Source: Streptomyces sp. YIM 121038
GTDB taxonomy: Bacteria; Actinomycetota; Actinomycetes; Streptomycetales; Streptomycetaceae
Assembly (NCBI RefSeq): GCF_006088715.1
Contig: NZ_CP030771.1
Coordinates: forward strand, 2,294,001-2,358,000
DNA: 64,000 nucleotides
Direction: 5' to 3'
Part shown: piece after piece, positions 23,662 through 32,276 of the stretch
Layout: each line of letters opens with the position of its first letter
Position numbering within the stretch: the stretch's first letter is position 1
The notes under the pieces: generated by a model
What the model saw: the letters and a program-made list of their open reading frames with translations, nothing else
Databases searched by the model: none
What the model was told of the DNA's origin: nothing
Program-made: the position numbers and the translations under genes

Positions 23662-24231
23662 ATGGCACGCGTGGGACTGACCCCGGAACGCCTGACCCGG
23701 GCGGGCGCGGAGCTGGCCGACGAGGTCGGCTTCGACCAGGTGACCGTCTCGGCGCTCGCCCGGCGGTTCGACGTCAAGGTCGCGAGCCTGTACTCGCACG
23801 TGAAGAACTCCCAGGACCTCAGGACGAGGATCGCCCTGCTGGCCCTGGGAGAACTTGCCGACCGGGCCGCCGACGCGCTGGCCGGGCGCTCCGGCAAGGA
23901 CGCGCTGACCGCCTTCGCGCACGTCTACCGCGACTACGCCAAGGAGCACCCCGGGCGCTACGCCGCGGCCCGGCTGCGGCTCGACCCCGAGACGGCGGCC
24001 GCGAGCGCGGGCGTCCGGCACGCGGCGATGATGCGGGCGATCCTGCGCGGCTACGACCTGGCGGAGCCGGACCAGACCCACGCGGTCCGGCTGCTCGGCA
24101 GCGTCTTCCACGGCTACGTCAGCCTGGAGACGGCGGGCGGATTCAGCCACAGCGAGCCGGACCCGCAGGAGAGCTGGGTCCGGATCCTGGACTCCCTCGA
24201 CGCCCTGCTGCGGAACTGGCCCGCGCCCTGA
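23662..24231 (+). CDS. TetR-family transcriptional repressor
   Basis: A 189-residue TetR protein. The N-terminal helix-turn-helix (about 8-55) reads VGFDQVTVSALARRFDVKV and ASLYSHVKNSQDL; the C-terminal ligand domain resembles the WHG-type TetR_C group (LLGSVFHGYVSLETAGGF). ATG with an AGGAGAGG site. A palindrome sits in its promoter. The gene 198 bases downstream encodes an SGNH hydrolase in the same direction, possibly co-regulated. Ligand unknown. Confidence 0.9.
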   Translation: MARVGLTPERLTRAGAELADEVGFDQVTVSALARRFDVKVASLYSHVKNSQDLRTRIALLALGELADRAADALAGRSGKDALTAFAHVYRDYAKEHPGRYAAARLRLDPETAAASAGVRHAAMMRAILRGYDLAEPDQTHAVRLLGSVFHGYVSLETAGGFSHSEPDPQESWVRILDSLDALLRNWPAP

Positions 24232-24428
24232 GACACGTGCTCCGGCCCCGCCGTGTCCCGCCCCGACCGGGGGCACGGCGGCCGCGTCCTGCCCGGAGAC
24301 ACCGTGCCCCTCGGACCCTGCCCTGCCCGGAGGCACCACGCGGGCGCGCCCTGCCCCGCCCTGGATCACCGCGCGGCTCGCGCCCCGCCCGGACATCACT
24401 TCCCCACCCCACCCCAACAGGCTGAGAC

Positions 24429-25607
24429 ATGCGTACCGAGCACCCCTTGACCACCATCCCTCTCACCGCCGGCCTGCTGCGCGGCGCCCTCGACCTGGAG
24501 CGCACCGCGCACGGGCTGCTGCCGCACCGGCTGCCCGCGCGGGCCCGCGCCCAGTGCGCCGACGGCCAGCTCGCCATGGCGGAGTCCCAGCCCTCCGGCG
24601 TACGCGTCGCCTTCCGCAGCCGGGCCACGGTCGTGGAACTGGACGCGCTGCCCACCAAGCGGGTCTACGCGGGCGCGCCGCCGCGGCCCGACGGCGTCTA
24701 CGACCTGCTCGTCGACGGCGACCTCGTGGGCCGGGAGAGCCTGGCCGAGGGCAACACCCTGACCATCGACATGGCCGCCGGGTCCGCCGAGACGCGGCCG
24801 GGTCCGGCCGGCACCCTGCGCTTCGCGGGCCTGCCGGACCGCGACAAGGACATCGAGATCTGGCTGCCGCACAACGAGACCACCGAGCTCGTCGCGCTGC
24901 GCGCCGACGCCCCGGTCGCGCCGCTGCCCGAGCGCGGCCGCAAGGTGTGGCTGCACCACGGCAGTTCGATCAGCCACGGCTCCGACGCCGCGAGCCCCAC
25001 CACCATCTGGCCCGCGCTCGCCGCGGCGCTCGGCGGCGTGGAGCTGATCAACCTGGGCCTCGGCGGCAGCGCGCTGCTCGACCCGTTCACCGCCCGCGCC
25101 CTGCGGGACACACCAGCCGACCTGATCAGCGTCAAGCTGGGCATCAACGTGGTCAACGCCGACCTGATGCGGCTGCGCGCCTTCGGACCGGCCGTCCACG
25201 GCTTCCTCGACACCATCCGTGAGGGCCACCCCGACGCCCCGCTCCTCGTCGTCTCGCCCATCCTGTGCCCCATCCACGAGGACACGCCGGGACCCAGCGC
25301 GCCGGACTTCAGCGGCGTCGGCGAAGGCAGGCTCCGGTTCGTGGCCGCGGGCGACCCCGCGGAGCGCGCCGCCGGGAAGCTGACGCTCACCGTCATCCGC
25401 GACGAGCTGTCCCGCATCGTGCGGCAGCGGGCCGCCGAGGACCCGAACCTGCACTACCTCGACGGCCGCGCCCTCTACGGCGAGGCCGACGCCGCCCGCC
25501 TCCCCCTGCCGGACAACCTCCACCCGGACGCCGCGACCCATCAGCGCATGGGCGAGCGTTTCGCCGCGCTCGCCTTCGCTTCCGACGGCGCGTTCACGGC
25601 CCTGTAA
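24429..25607 (+). CDS. SGNH/GDSL hydrolase with N-terminal beta domain
   Basis: A 392-residue cytoplasmic-looking SGNH hydrolase, no signal peptide. A beta-rich N-terminal domain (about 1-165) precedes the catalytic domain: nucleophile region WLHHGSSISHG (S179), the glycine block NLGLGGSALLDP, the asparagine block KLGINVVNADL, and D362/H365 in LPDNLHPDAATH. The layout resembles two-domain carbohydrate esterases that deacetylate sugars. It follows the TetR gene by about 200 bases in which I saw only GC-rich sequence. Confidence 0.85.
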   Translation: MRTEHPLTTIPLTAGLLRGALDLERTAHGLLPHRLPARARAQCADGQLAMAESQPSGVRVAFRSRATVVELDALPTKRVYAGAPPRPDGVYDLLVDGDLVGRESLAEGNTLTIDMAAGSAETRPGPAGTLRFAGLPDRDKDIEIWLPHNETTELVALRADAPVAPLPERGRKVWLHHGSSISHGSDAASPTTIWPALAAALGGVELINLGLGGSALLDPFTARALRDTPADLISVKLGINVVNADLMRLRAFGPAVHGFLDTIREGHPDAPLLVVSPILCPIHEDTPGPSAPDFSGVGEGRLRFVAAGDPAERAAGKLTLTVIRDELSRIVRQRAAEDPNLHYLDGRALYGEADAARLPLPDNLHPDAATHQRMGERFAALAFASDGAFTAL

Positions 25608-25627
25608 GGGGCGCGGGGAACCGGCCG

Positions 25628-26113
25628 TCAGGCCAGCACGGCCTTGCGGTAGTGGAAGCGGTCGTAGATCCCCTCGACGCGCCGCTCCACGAACTCGTAG
25701 CCGAAGCGCGGGTAGAGCTTCTGGTTCTCCCACATCATCGCGTTGGTGTAGAGCCGTATCTCGGGCAGGCCCAGGCCGCGCGCGTGCTCCTCGACGAACT
25801 CCAGGAGGCGCCGGCCGAGGCCGGTGCCCTTGGCGTCGGGGTGGACGGCGATGTTGTCCAGGTACAGATGGTCGTCGTACGCGTAGACGACCACCAGGCC
25901 GACGACGGCGCCCTCCGGGGTCTCGGCGACGTGCACCCGCCCCGCCGCCACGTTCTGGGCGTGGTCCGACTCCATGGGGGCGGGCACACGGCCGATGCGC
26001 TCGATGTAGTGGTGGTACGCCGCGTGCGTGATCGCCCGCACGGCGGGCACGTCGGCGGCGGTGGCGGGGCGGACGGCGGCCTGCGCGCCGGCCGGGGTGA
26101 TCTTGTCGGTCAT
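25628..26113 (-). CDS. GNAT N-acetyltransferase
   Basis: A 161-residue single-domain GNAT. The acetyl-CoA loop is [20 protein letters not shown], followed by [19 protein letters not shown] and [19 protein letters not shown]. Its ATG overlaps the tctA stop by four bases, so it is the last gene of the tricarboxylate transporter operon. A GNAT at this position could modify the imported acid or simply hitch-hike. Confidence 0.88.
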   Translation of the reverse strand: MTDKITPAGAQAAVRPATAADVPAVRAITHAAYHHYIERIGRVPAPMESDHAQNVAAGRVHVAETPEGAVVGLVVVYAYDDHLYLDNIAVHPDAKGTGLGRRLLEFVEEHARGLGLPEIRLYTNAMMWENQKLYPRFGYEFVERRVEGIYDRFHYRKAVLA

Positions 26114-27657
26114 TCCCTCACCGTACGGCGGAAGTTCAGCAGGCGGCGCGCCGGTTTCCGCAGCAGGGGCCAGAGCAGGATCAGCCCGATCAGCGCGTAG
26201 ACGCTGACCGAGAAGGGCGTGTCGACCAGGCCCCGGACGCTGCCGTCGCTGATCTGCAGGGCGCGGCGCAGCTGTTGCTCGGCGTTCGGGCCGAGGATGA
26301 CGCCGATGACCGCGGGCAGGACCGGCAGGCCGTAGCGGCGCATGCCGAAGCCGATCAGGCCGATGACGAGCAGGATGACCAGGTCGAACGCCTCGCCGCC
26401 GACGGCGTACGCGCCGACCGCGGCGAAGAACAGGATCCCGGCGTACAGGTACGGGCGCGGGATGCGCAGCAGCTTCGCCCACACGGGCGCCAGCGGCAGG
26501 TTCAGGGCGAGGAGCAGCACCATGCCGACGAACAGGGACGCGATCAGGCCCCACACCAGCTCCGACTCGCGCTCGAACAGCAGGGGTCCGGGCTGGATCC
26601 CGTACTGCTGGAAGGCGGCGAGCATCACGGCGGCGACGGCGGTCGTGGGCAGGCCGAGGGTCAGCATGGACACGAGGGTGCCCGCGGCCGACGCCGACGC
26701 GGCCGACTCCGGTCCCGCCACGCCCTCGATGGCGCCCTTGCCCCACTCGTCCTTGTGCTTCGACAGGCGCTTCTCGGTGACGTACGAGAGGAAGGTGGGG
26801 ATCTCCGCGCCGCCCGCGGGGATCGCGCCGAAGGGGAAGCCGATGAGCGGGCCGCGCAGCCAGGACTTCCAGGTGCGCTTGACGTCCTGCTTGCCGAGCC
26901 AGGGGCGGCCGACGGGGATCGCCCGGCCGCTGGTGCGGCGAAGTGGGGTCTCCCCTGTTCGAGCGAAGCCGAGAACTTGGGGACGGGCCGCCACCCATAG
27001 GGCCTCGCCGATCGCGAAGAGGCCCACGGCGACGATCACCACGTCGATGCCGTCGGCGAGTTGGAGCGAGCCGAAGGTGAGGCGCTGCTGTCCGGTCATC
27101 TGGTCGAGGCCGACCAGGCCGAGGGTCAGGCCGATCAGCAGGGACGCAAGGCCCCGGATGCGGGAGGAGCCGAGCACCGACGTCACCGCGATGAACGCGA
27201 GCACCATGACGGCGAAGTAGTCGGGCGCGCCGATGTCGACGGCGAGGTCCGCGACCTTGGGCGCGAGCGCGACGAGCAGGATCGTGCCGATCATCCCGCC
27301 CGCGAAGTGGCCGATGGCGGCGGCCGCGAGCGCCTGGGCGCCGCGGCCGGACTTGGCCATCGGGTTGCCCTCCATGGCGGCGACGACGGCGGCGCTCTCC
27401 CCCGGCGTGTTGAGGAGGATCGACGTGGTGGAGCCGCCGAACATCGCGCCGTAGTAGATGCCCGCGAACATGATGAAGGCGCCGGTGGGTTCGAGCCCGT
27501 ACGTCACCGGGAGCAGCAGGGCCACGGCCATCGCGGGGCCGATGCCGGGCAGGACGCCGATGGCCGTGCCGAGGAGCACGCCGACCGCGGCCCAGAGCAG
27601 GTTGACCGGGGTGAGCGCGGTGCCGAAGCCGTCCATGAGGGAGGCGAAGGAGTTCAT
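26110..27657 (-). CDS. tctA: Tripartite tricarboxylate transporter, large membrane subunit TctA
   Basis: A 515-residue membrane protein of about 12 helices with TctA signatures: [60 protein letters not shown] and [18 protein letters not shown]. It makes the transmembrane path of a TTT uptake system for citrate-like or aromatic acids. One base separates it from tctB. A loop near residues 228-245 is encoded by an interspersed palindromic sequence at about 26945-26982. Confidence 0.93.
   Translation of the reverse strand: MNSFASLMDGFGTALTPVNLLWAAVGVLLGTAIGVLPGIGPAMAVALLLPVTYGLEPTGAFIMFAGIYYGAMFGGSTTSILLNTPGESAAVVAAMEGNPMAKSGRGAQALAAAAIGHFAGGMIGTILLVALAPKVADLAVDIGAPDYFAVMVLAFIAVTSVLGSSRIRGLASLLIGLTLGLVGLDQMTGQQRLTFGSLQLADGIDVVIVAVGLFAIGEALWVAARPQVLGFARTGETPLRRTSGRAIPVGRPWLGKQDVKRTWKSWLRGPLIGFPFGAIPAGGAEIPTFLSYVTEKRLSKHKDEWGKGAIEGVAGPESAASASAAGTLVSMLTLGLPTTAVAAVMLAAFQQYGIQPGPLLFERESELVWGLIASLFVGMVLLLALNLPLAPVWAKLLRIPRPYLYAGILFFAAVGAYAVGGEAFDLVILLVIGLIGFGMRRYGLPVLPAVIGVILGPNAEQQLRRALQISDGSVRGLVDTPFSVSVYALIGLILLWPLLRKPARRLLNFRRTVRE
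26945..26982. repeat. Streptomyces-type interspersed palindromic repeat inside tctA
   Basis: Read on the minus strand this resembles the short element I recall from many Streptomyces intergenic regions (CCCCAAGTTC ... TCGGCTTCGCTCGAA ... AGGGGAGACCCC). Here it is in frame and codes a polar loop of TctA. The family assignment is from memory. Confidence 0.5.
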
Positions 27658-27658
27658 G

Positions 27659-28219
27659 TCACAGCACTCCCATCAGGGGGCCGCCGGGCAGCGGCACGCC
27701 GAGCAGGTTGTCGAAGACGGCGTAGGTGACCAGGGAGAGCGAGGCCGCGATGAGCGGGTCGCGGTGGACCGCGCGGCTGCCGAGAGCGTAGGCGGCGCCC
27801 CAGAAGAGCAGGGCTCCGGCGACGGGGAAGCCCACCGGCTCGATGAGGACGGCGGTGGCGAGGAAGACCCCGGCGAGCAGCAGCACGGTGCGCCAGTCGG
27901 CGGGTTCCGACAGGTCGACGTCCTCGCCGCCCTCGGCCGTGCCGCGACCGCCGCGCAGGACGTCCACGGCGAGCAGGACGGAGATGAGGAGCAGACCGCA
28001 GCCGACGGCGATCGGCACGGTGCGCGGGCCGATGGGGCCGCGCTGGGCGATGGCGACGTCCATGGTGAGGGCGTCGGTGAGGACGACGGCGCCGAGGGCG
28101 AGCAGCAGGACGCAGACGCCGAGTTCGGAGTGGTCGCGCAGCCAGGCGCGGCGGTCGCGGGCCGCGGGCGCGGGTTCGGCGGGCGTGGGTTCGGCGGGCG
28201 TGGGTTCGGCGGGGGTCAC
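27659..28219 (-). CDS. tctB: Tripartite tricarboxylate transporter, small membrane subunit TctB
   Basis: A 186-residue protein with four helices (about 32-50, 63-83, 111-127 and 131-175 in parts), the usual TctB size. It starts with a GTG that overlaps the tctC stop. The first 20 residues are a three-fold TPAEP repeat encoded by 15-base direct repeats (about 28166-28210), which is not a normal TctB feature and probably a recent expansion. Confidence 0.88.
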   Translation of the reverse strand: MTPAEPTPAEPTPAEPAPAARDRRAWLRDHSELGVCVLLLALGAVVLTDALTMDVAIAQRGPIGPRTVPIAVGCGLLLISVLLAVDVLRGGRGTAEGGEDVDLSEPADWRTVLLLAGVFLATAVLIEPVGFPVAGALLFWGAAYALGSRAVHRDPLIAASLSLVTYAVFDNLLGVPLPGGPLMGVL

Positions 28220-29226
28220 AGGCCGAGCTCCTTCAGGACGGAGACGACGCGCCGGTCCTGGGCGTCGAGGAAGTCGCCGAACCGGTCGCCGACGAGGAAC
28301 GCGTCGTCCCACCCGTTCTTCTTGAGGGACGCGCGCCACTCCGTGGAGCCGTGGAGCGCGCGGACGAGCCCGATGAGCTTGTCGCGCTCGGTGTCGGAGA
28401 GGCCGGGGGGTGCCACGATGCCGCGCCAGTTGGTGAAGTCCACGTCGTAGCCGGACTCCTTGAGGGTGGGCCCGTCGAGGCCCTTGACCCGCTTCGGCCC
28501 GGTGACCGCGAGCAGGCGCAGCTCCCCGGACCTGATCTGGTCCAGGTACTCGCCGACGCCCGAGACGCCGAAGGCGACCTTGTCGCCGAGGATCGACGCG
28601 AGCAGTTCGCCGCCGCCGTCGAAGGGCACGTAGTTGACGTCCTTCGGCGGGATCCCGGCGGCGCGGGCCATCAGCATGGGCGCGATGTGGTCGGGCCCGC
28701 CGGGGGCCGAACCGCCGCCGACGGGCATCTTCCCCGGCCGCTCCTTCCAGGCCGTGACGAGCTCGTCGATGGTGTCGTACGGGGAGTCCTTCGACACCAC
28801 GACGACGTCCTGCTCCTCGGTGAGCCGGGCGATGGGGGTGGTGTCGGCGAGGGACCTGGGCGCGTCGTTGGAGCGGACGGCGCCGACGACGCCGAGGCCC
28901 ATGGACATGGCGAGCCGGCCGTTGCCGTGCTCGCCGACGAGGCGGCTGAGGCCCACGGTGCCACCCGCGCCGGGCAGGTTGAACACCTCGATGTTGTGGG
29001 TGAGCCCGGCGTCCTCGGCGTTCTTCGCCGCGGTGCGGGCGGTGATGTCGTAGCCGCCGCCGGGGGTGTTGGGGACCATGAGGCGCAGGCCGGGGATCCG
29101 GGTGCCGGAGTCGTCGCCGTCGCCCGTGGTGAGCAGCGGCGGCCCCACGAGGACCAGGAGCGCGGCCCCGCACAGGGCCAGGGGGGTGCGGAGTCGCCTG
29201 GGGGCGCGCAGTCGCACGGGAGCCAC
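28216..29226 (-). CDS. tctC: Tripartite tricarboxylate transporter substrate-binding protein TctC
   Basis: A 336-residue (or 348 if ATG at 29262) Bug/TctC-type binding protein. A basic N-terminus and a hydrophobic segment (about 12-30) export it; no lipobox cysteine is visible. The family signatures are MVPNTPGGGYDITART, VFNLPGAGGTVGLSRL and VGGGSAPGGPDHIAP. GTG at 29226 is preferred since GAAAGG lies just upstream. First gene of tctCBA-GNAT, divergent from the response regulator that presumably controls it. Confidence 0.9.
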   Translation of the reverse strand: MAPVRLRAPRRLRTPLALCGAALLVLVGPPLLTTGDGDDSGTRIPGLRLMVPNTPGGGYDITARTAAKNAEDAGLTHNIEVFNLPGAGGTVGLSRLVGEHGNGRLAMSMGLGVVGAVRSNDAPRSLADTTPIARLTEEQDVVVVSKDSPYDTIDELVTAWKERPGKMPVGGGSAPGGPDHIAPMLMARAAGIPPKDVNYVPFDGGGELLASILGDKVAFGVSGVGEYLDQIRSGELRLLAVTGPKRVKGLDGPTLKESGYDVDFTNWRGIVAPPGLSDTERDKLIGLVRALHGSTEWRASLKKNGWDDAFLVGDRFGDFLDAQDRRVVSVLKELGL

Positions 29227-29374
29227 CGCCTTTCGGCCGGGTACGTGGGTGAGGTGGCCCACATGTTGCCGACGCGTGCGGAACCTGTCTCCCTTCCGGA
29301 ATCAACGGACGTTGTGGTCGTTGTGGTCGCGCTCGTACCCTGCGGCGACGACGAGGGGCCGAGGGGGCCGGGCG

Positions 29375-30061
29375 ATGACGAAGGTGCTGGTCGTCGACGA
29401 CGACTTCATGGTCGCCAGGCTGCACAGCCGGTACGTCGCCGCGGTGGACGGGTTCGTGGTGGCGGGCGTGGCGCACAGCGGCGCCGACGCGCTGCGGGCG
29501 GTGGAGCGGCTGCGGCCCGATCTGCTGCTCCTGGACGTGTACCTGCCCGACATGGACGGGCTCGCGGTGCTGCGGGAGGTGCGGGCGGCGGAGGAGCTCG
29601 ACCCCGGCCGGGCGCCGGTGGACGCCCTGTTCATCACCGCCGCCCGCGAGGCCGGGGTGATCCGCGCGGCCCTGCGCGCCGGGGCCCTGCACTATCTGAT
29701 CAAGCCGTTCAACCAGGCCGCGCTGCGGGAGCAGTTGCGGCACGTGGCGGCCCTGCGGGCCCGGCTCGACGGCCTCGCCGAGGCCCGCCAGGAGGACGTC
29801 GACCAGCTCTTCGGCGGCCGTCCGCCCGGCTCCCGCGAACTCCCCAAGGGCCTCGCCCCGCACACCGCGGACCTGGTGGAGCACACCCTGCGCGCCCACC
29901 CCCGGGGCCTGTCCGCGTCCGAGTGCGCGGCGGCGGGCCGCCTCTCCCGCGTCAGCGCCCGCCGCTATCTGGAGTTCTTCGCGGTGACGGGCCGCGCGGA
30001 GGTGACCTTGAAGTACGGCGGCACGGGGCGTCCGGAGCGGCGGTACCGGTGGGTGACCTGA
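29375..30061 (+). CDS. CitB/DcuR-type response regulator, no adjacent kinase
   Basis: A 228-residue response regulator. Receiver domain: acidic pocket VVDDD (D8-D10), phospho-acceptor D54 in LLLDVYLPDMDG, T88 in FITAA and K110 in LIKPF. The output domain (about 165-228) is the CitB/DpiA-like winged helix: LSASECAAAGRLSRVSARRY and TLKYGGTGRPERRYRW. These regulators control uptake of citrate and C4-dicarboxylates, matching the divergent tctCBA. A CitA/DcuS-type sensor kinase is normally next door, but neither flank has one. Confidence 0.9.
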   Translation: MTKVLVVDDDFMVARLHSRYVAAVDGFVVAGVAHSGADALRAVERLRPDLLLLDVYLPDMDGLAVLREVRAAEELDPGRAPVDALFITAAREAGVIRAALRAGALHYLIKPFNQAALREQLRHVAALRARLDGLAEARQEDVDQLFGGRPPGSRELPKGLAPHTADLVEHTLRAHPRGLSASECAAAGRLSRVSARRYLEFFAVTGRAEVTLKYGGTGRPERRYRWVT

Positions 30062-30077
30062 GGGGAGGCTGAGGGGG

Positions 30078-30178
30078 TCCTTAACGGGAGCATAAGGATC
30101 GCCCGCGGCCCCTTTCGGCAGGGGGGTTCGGGCCGGGCGGGGGCTAACTTGCTGATCGCCGCGGGGTTTTCGCCCCGC
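30078..30178 (+). promoter_or_regulatory. Inverted repeats upstream of the LPMO gene
   Basis: Two hairpin-forming sequences lie between the regulator stop and the oxygenase start: TCCTTA-N9-TAAGGA (30078-30098), which could terminate the regulator transcript or bind a protein, and GCGGGG-N6-CCCCGC (30161-30178) in the probable leader. The start is preceded by TAGGAGA. No promoter could be assigned firmly. Confidence 0.35.
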
Positions 30179-30213
30179 TTCCCCCACCCCGTACGTCGGC
30201 TAGGAGATCCCCC

Positions 30214-31140
30214 ATGACTGCTGCCCGCAAGGCCGCCGCGATCGCCACGGCAGGTGTCGTACCGCTCGCCCTCACCGTGTTCACCGCCGCGCCCGCCGCC
30301 GCGCACGGGTCGATGACGGATCCGGTGAGCCGGGTGGCCGCGTGTTTCCAGGAGGGGCCCGAGGCGCCGAAGTCGGCGGCCTGCAAGGCGCTCGTCCGGG
30401 CGGGCGGCACCCAGCCCCTGTACGACTGGAACGAAGTCAACATCGCCAACGCCGCGGGCAGGTCGAAGGAGATCATCCCCGACGGCAAGCTGTGCAGCGC
30501 GGGCAACGCCAAGTACAAGGGGCTCGACCTGCCTCGCACCGACTGGCCCGCCGCGAGGCTCAGCGCCGGGAAGCACACCTTCCGCTACCGGGCCACGGCC
30601 CCGCACCGGGGCTCCTTCGAGCTGTACGTCACCAAGGCCTCGTACGACCCGGCCAAGCCCCTGAAGTGGTCGGACCTGGAGCAGCGGCCCTTCGCGAAGG
30701 TCACCGACCCGAAGCTGGTGAGCGGCTCGTACGAGTTCAGCGGCACCGTTCCTGCCAGGTCGGGGCGGCACCTCGTGTACTCGATCTGGCAGCGGTCCAA
30801 TTCCCCCGAGGCGTTCTACACCTGCTCGGACGTGGTCTTCGGCGCGGGCAAGAGCGCTGTCGCCCCGGCCGCCGCCGCGCCGTCGGAGAAGGACATAGCC
30901 GCCGGTGCCCGGAAGTCCACCGTGGAGCACCACGGCCACGGCGACCTCGGCGGCGGGGCGGAGGGGCCCTCGGCCATGGGCGGCGCCGCGAAGCCGGTGG
31001 CGGCCACCGGCGAGAGCCTCGCCGAGACCGGCGGCGACGGCTCCGGCGCGTGGTACGCCGTGGGCGGGGCCGCGGCGATCGCGCTCGGCGCGGGCACGCT
31101 GTTCGTGGCGGCACGGCGACGGGCCGCCACGAACAGCTAG
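30214..31140 (+). CDS. Wall-anchored AA10 lytic polysaccharide monooxygenase (LAETG)
   Basis: A 308-residue AA10 (chitin-binding domain 3) copper oxygenase. The signal peptide ends AAPAAA and the mature chain starts with H31 (HGSMTDPVSR); H131 in ATAPHRGSF completes the histidine brace. These enzymes cleave chitin or cellulose oxidatively. After a linker rich in His/Gly/Ala the protein ends with LAETG (269-273), a hydrophobic helix and RRRAATNS, a standard sortase E-type anchor, so the enzyme should be linked to the wall. Most Streptomyces AA10 proteins are freely secreted, so the anchor is notable. Confidence 0.92.
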   Translation: MTAARKAAAIATAGVVPLALTVFTAAPAAAHGSMTDPVSRVAACFQEGPEAPKSAACKALVRAGGTQPLYDWNEVNIANAAGRSKEIIPDGKLCSAGNAKYKGLDLPRTDWPAARLSAGKHTFRYRATAPHRGSFELYVTKASYDPAKPLKWSDLEQRPFAKVTDPKLVSGSYEFSGTVPARSGRHLVYSIWQRSNSPEAFYTCSDVVFGAGKSAVAPAAAAPSEKDIAAGARKSTVEHHGHGDLGGGAEGPSAMGGAAKPVAATGESLAETGGDGSGAWYAVGGAAAIALGAGTLFVAARRRAATNS

Positions 31141-31143
31141 GCC

Positions 31144-32016
31144 CTAGGACAGACAGGTCGTCGGGGTCGCGTGGGCCGGGTCGAGCGCGTTGGCCACCTC
31201 GTGGTGGGCGACCCGGTCCAGGACCCCGATGGCCACGTGCTCGGAGAGGTCCACGGGGCACAGGTCCTGCAGCAGGACGTTGCGCACGTTCGGCCCGTCG
31301 AGGAACTGCGAGCGGTACGGCGTGACGACCTCGTCGTACCGCGTGGCGATGACGGTGTAGCGCACGCCGGGCACGGTGTCGCCGCCCGCGTTCAGCCTGG
31401 TCAGGAACTTCGAGCCGGCGATCTGGTCGGCCAGGCCCGGGGTGGCCGTGGTGAGCAGGGCCTCGACGCCCGGGAAGTACGGCAGGAGCCTGGTCAGGCC
31501 GAGCAGGGTCGTGCCGTGGTTGTCGGGCGCGAGGCCGACGAGCGCGTTCACCTTCGCGGCGCCGCCGAGGAACTTGAGGTAGTGGCGGGGCATCAGGCCG
31601 CCCTGCGAGTGCCCGACGAGGTCGACCTCCTCGGCCCCGGTCGCCGCAAGGACCTTGTCGACGTAGGTGTCGAGCTGTTCGGCGGACTTCGCGAGGGGGC
31701 CGAGGCCGTGGACGAGGGGCACGAGCGGCAGTTGGCCGTAGTCGAGCGAGAAGACGCAGTAGCCGCGGCCGACCAGATAGGGCGCGAGGACGAGCCAGTT
31801 GTCCACGGAGTTCGCGAAGGTGCCGTGGACGAGGACGACCGGGCGGGGGTGGGCGGCGGACGGGCGGCAGTCGTAGTCGTTCCAGCCGCGCGTCGGGGCG
31901 GACGCGGCGGCGGGAACGGGGGACGCGGCGGCCGTGGCGGTGGGGGTGAGCGTGGCGGCGCCCGTGATCAGCAGGGCGGCGGTGAGCGCGCGCAGCGCTC
32001 GTCTCCAGGGCAGCAT
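31144..32016 (-). CDS. Secreted alpha/beta-hydrolase lipase (EstA/LipA type)
   Basis: A 290-residue secreted lipase. The signal peptide (about 1-31) is followed by the oxyanion motif VVLVHGTFANSVDNW and the nucleophile elbow VGHSQGGLMPRHYLKFLGG (S137), with a late histidine in LSEHVAIGVLDRVAHHEV. Closest in style to Streptomyces and Bacillus triacylglycerol lipases. ATG at 32016 has a GAGGAG site. Stop codons of this gene and the LPMO gene are only three bases apart, convergent. A CRP-like site and a 29-base tandem repeat lie upstream. Confidence 0.88.
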   Translation of the reverse strand: MLPWRRALRALTAALLITGAATLTPTATAAASPVPAAASAPTRGWNDYDCRPSAAHPRPVVLVHGTFANSVDNWLVLAPYLVGRGYCVFSLDYGQLPLVPLVHGLGPLAKSAEQLDTYVDKVLAATGAEEVDLVGHSQGGLMPRHYLKFLGGAAKVNALVGLAPDNHGTTLLGLTRLLPYFPGVEALLTTATPGLADQIAGSKFLTRLNAGGDTVPGVRYTVIATRYDEVVTPYRSQFLDGPNVRNVLLQDLCPVDLSEHVAIGVLDRVAHHEVANALDPAHATPTTCLS

Positions 32017-32069
32017 CAGGCGATCTCCTCGCGGATCGGGGCAGGTGCGATGACCGGCTAACGATCGAC

Positions 32070-32085
32070 TGTGACCCGGATCACG
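32070..32085. promoter_or_regulatory. CRP/FNR-like inverted repeat upstream of lipase
   Basis: TGTGA-CCCGGA-TCACG at 32070-32085 is close to the CRP consensus TGTGA-N6-TCACA and fits the GTG-N8-CAC pattern of Streptomyces Crp sites. It lies 54 bases before the lipase start, in the promoter region. Role inferred from motif alone. Confidence 0.4.
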
Positions 32086-32141
32086 GCATTGACGCGTACA
32101 CGCTAAATTACGTGCCGGTAGGTGAAGTGTGAAGTTGCGCG

Positions 32142-32228
32142 CGGGCACGACTTCCCAGCGATCACTGGCCCGGGCACGACTTCCCAGCGATCACTGGCCC
32201 GGGCACGACTTCCCGGCAATCACTGGCG
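32142..32228. repeat. Three tandem 29-base repeats upstream of lipase
   Basis: Copies begin at 32142, 32171 and 32200; the first two are identical and the third has three differences. Each contains CGGGCACGACTTCC followed by GATCACTGG or AATCACTGG. They lie about 125-210 bases before the lipase start and after the imuB stop. No spacer sequence separates them, so this is not a CRISPR array. Perhaps a set of protein-binding sites. Confidence 0.8.
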
Positions 32229-32276
32229 CGGTCGCGAGCCGCGGACGGGCGGGGCGGCCCGCTCGGGCGCCGCGCC

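Noticed and set aside
26110..28219. Frameshift or pseudogene in tctA/tctB because of repeats
   Set aside because: Both repeats keep the frame and conserved motifs continue on both sides.
32142..32228. Possible short CRISPR array
   Set aside because: Units are directly adjacent without spacers and no cas genes are present.
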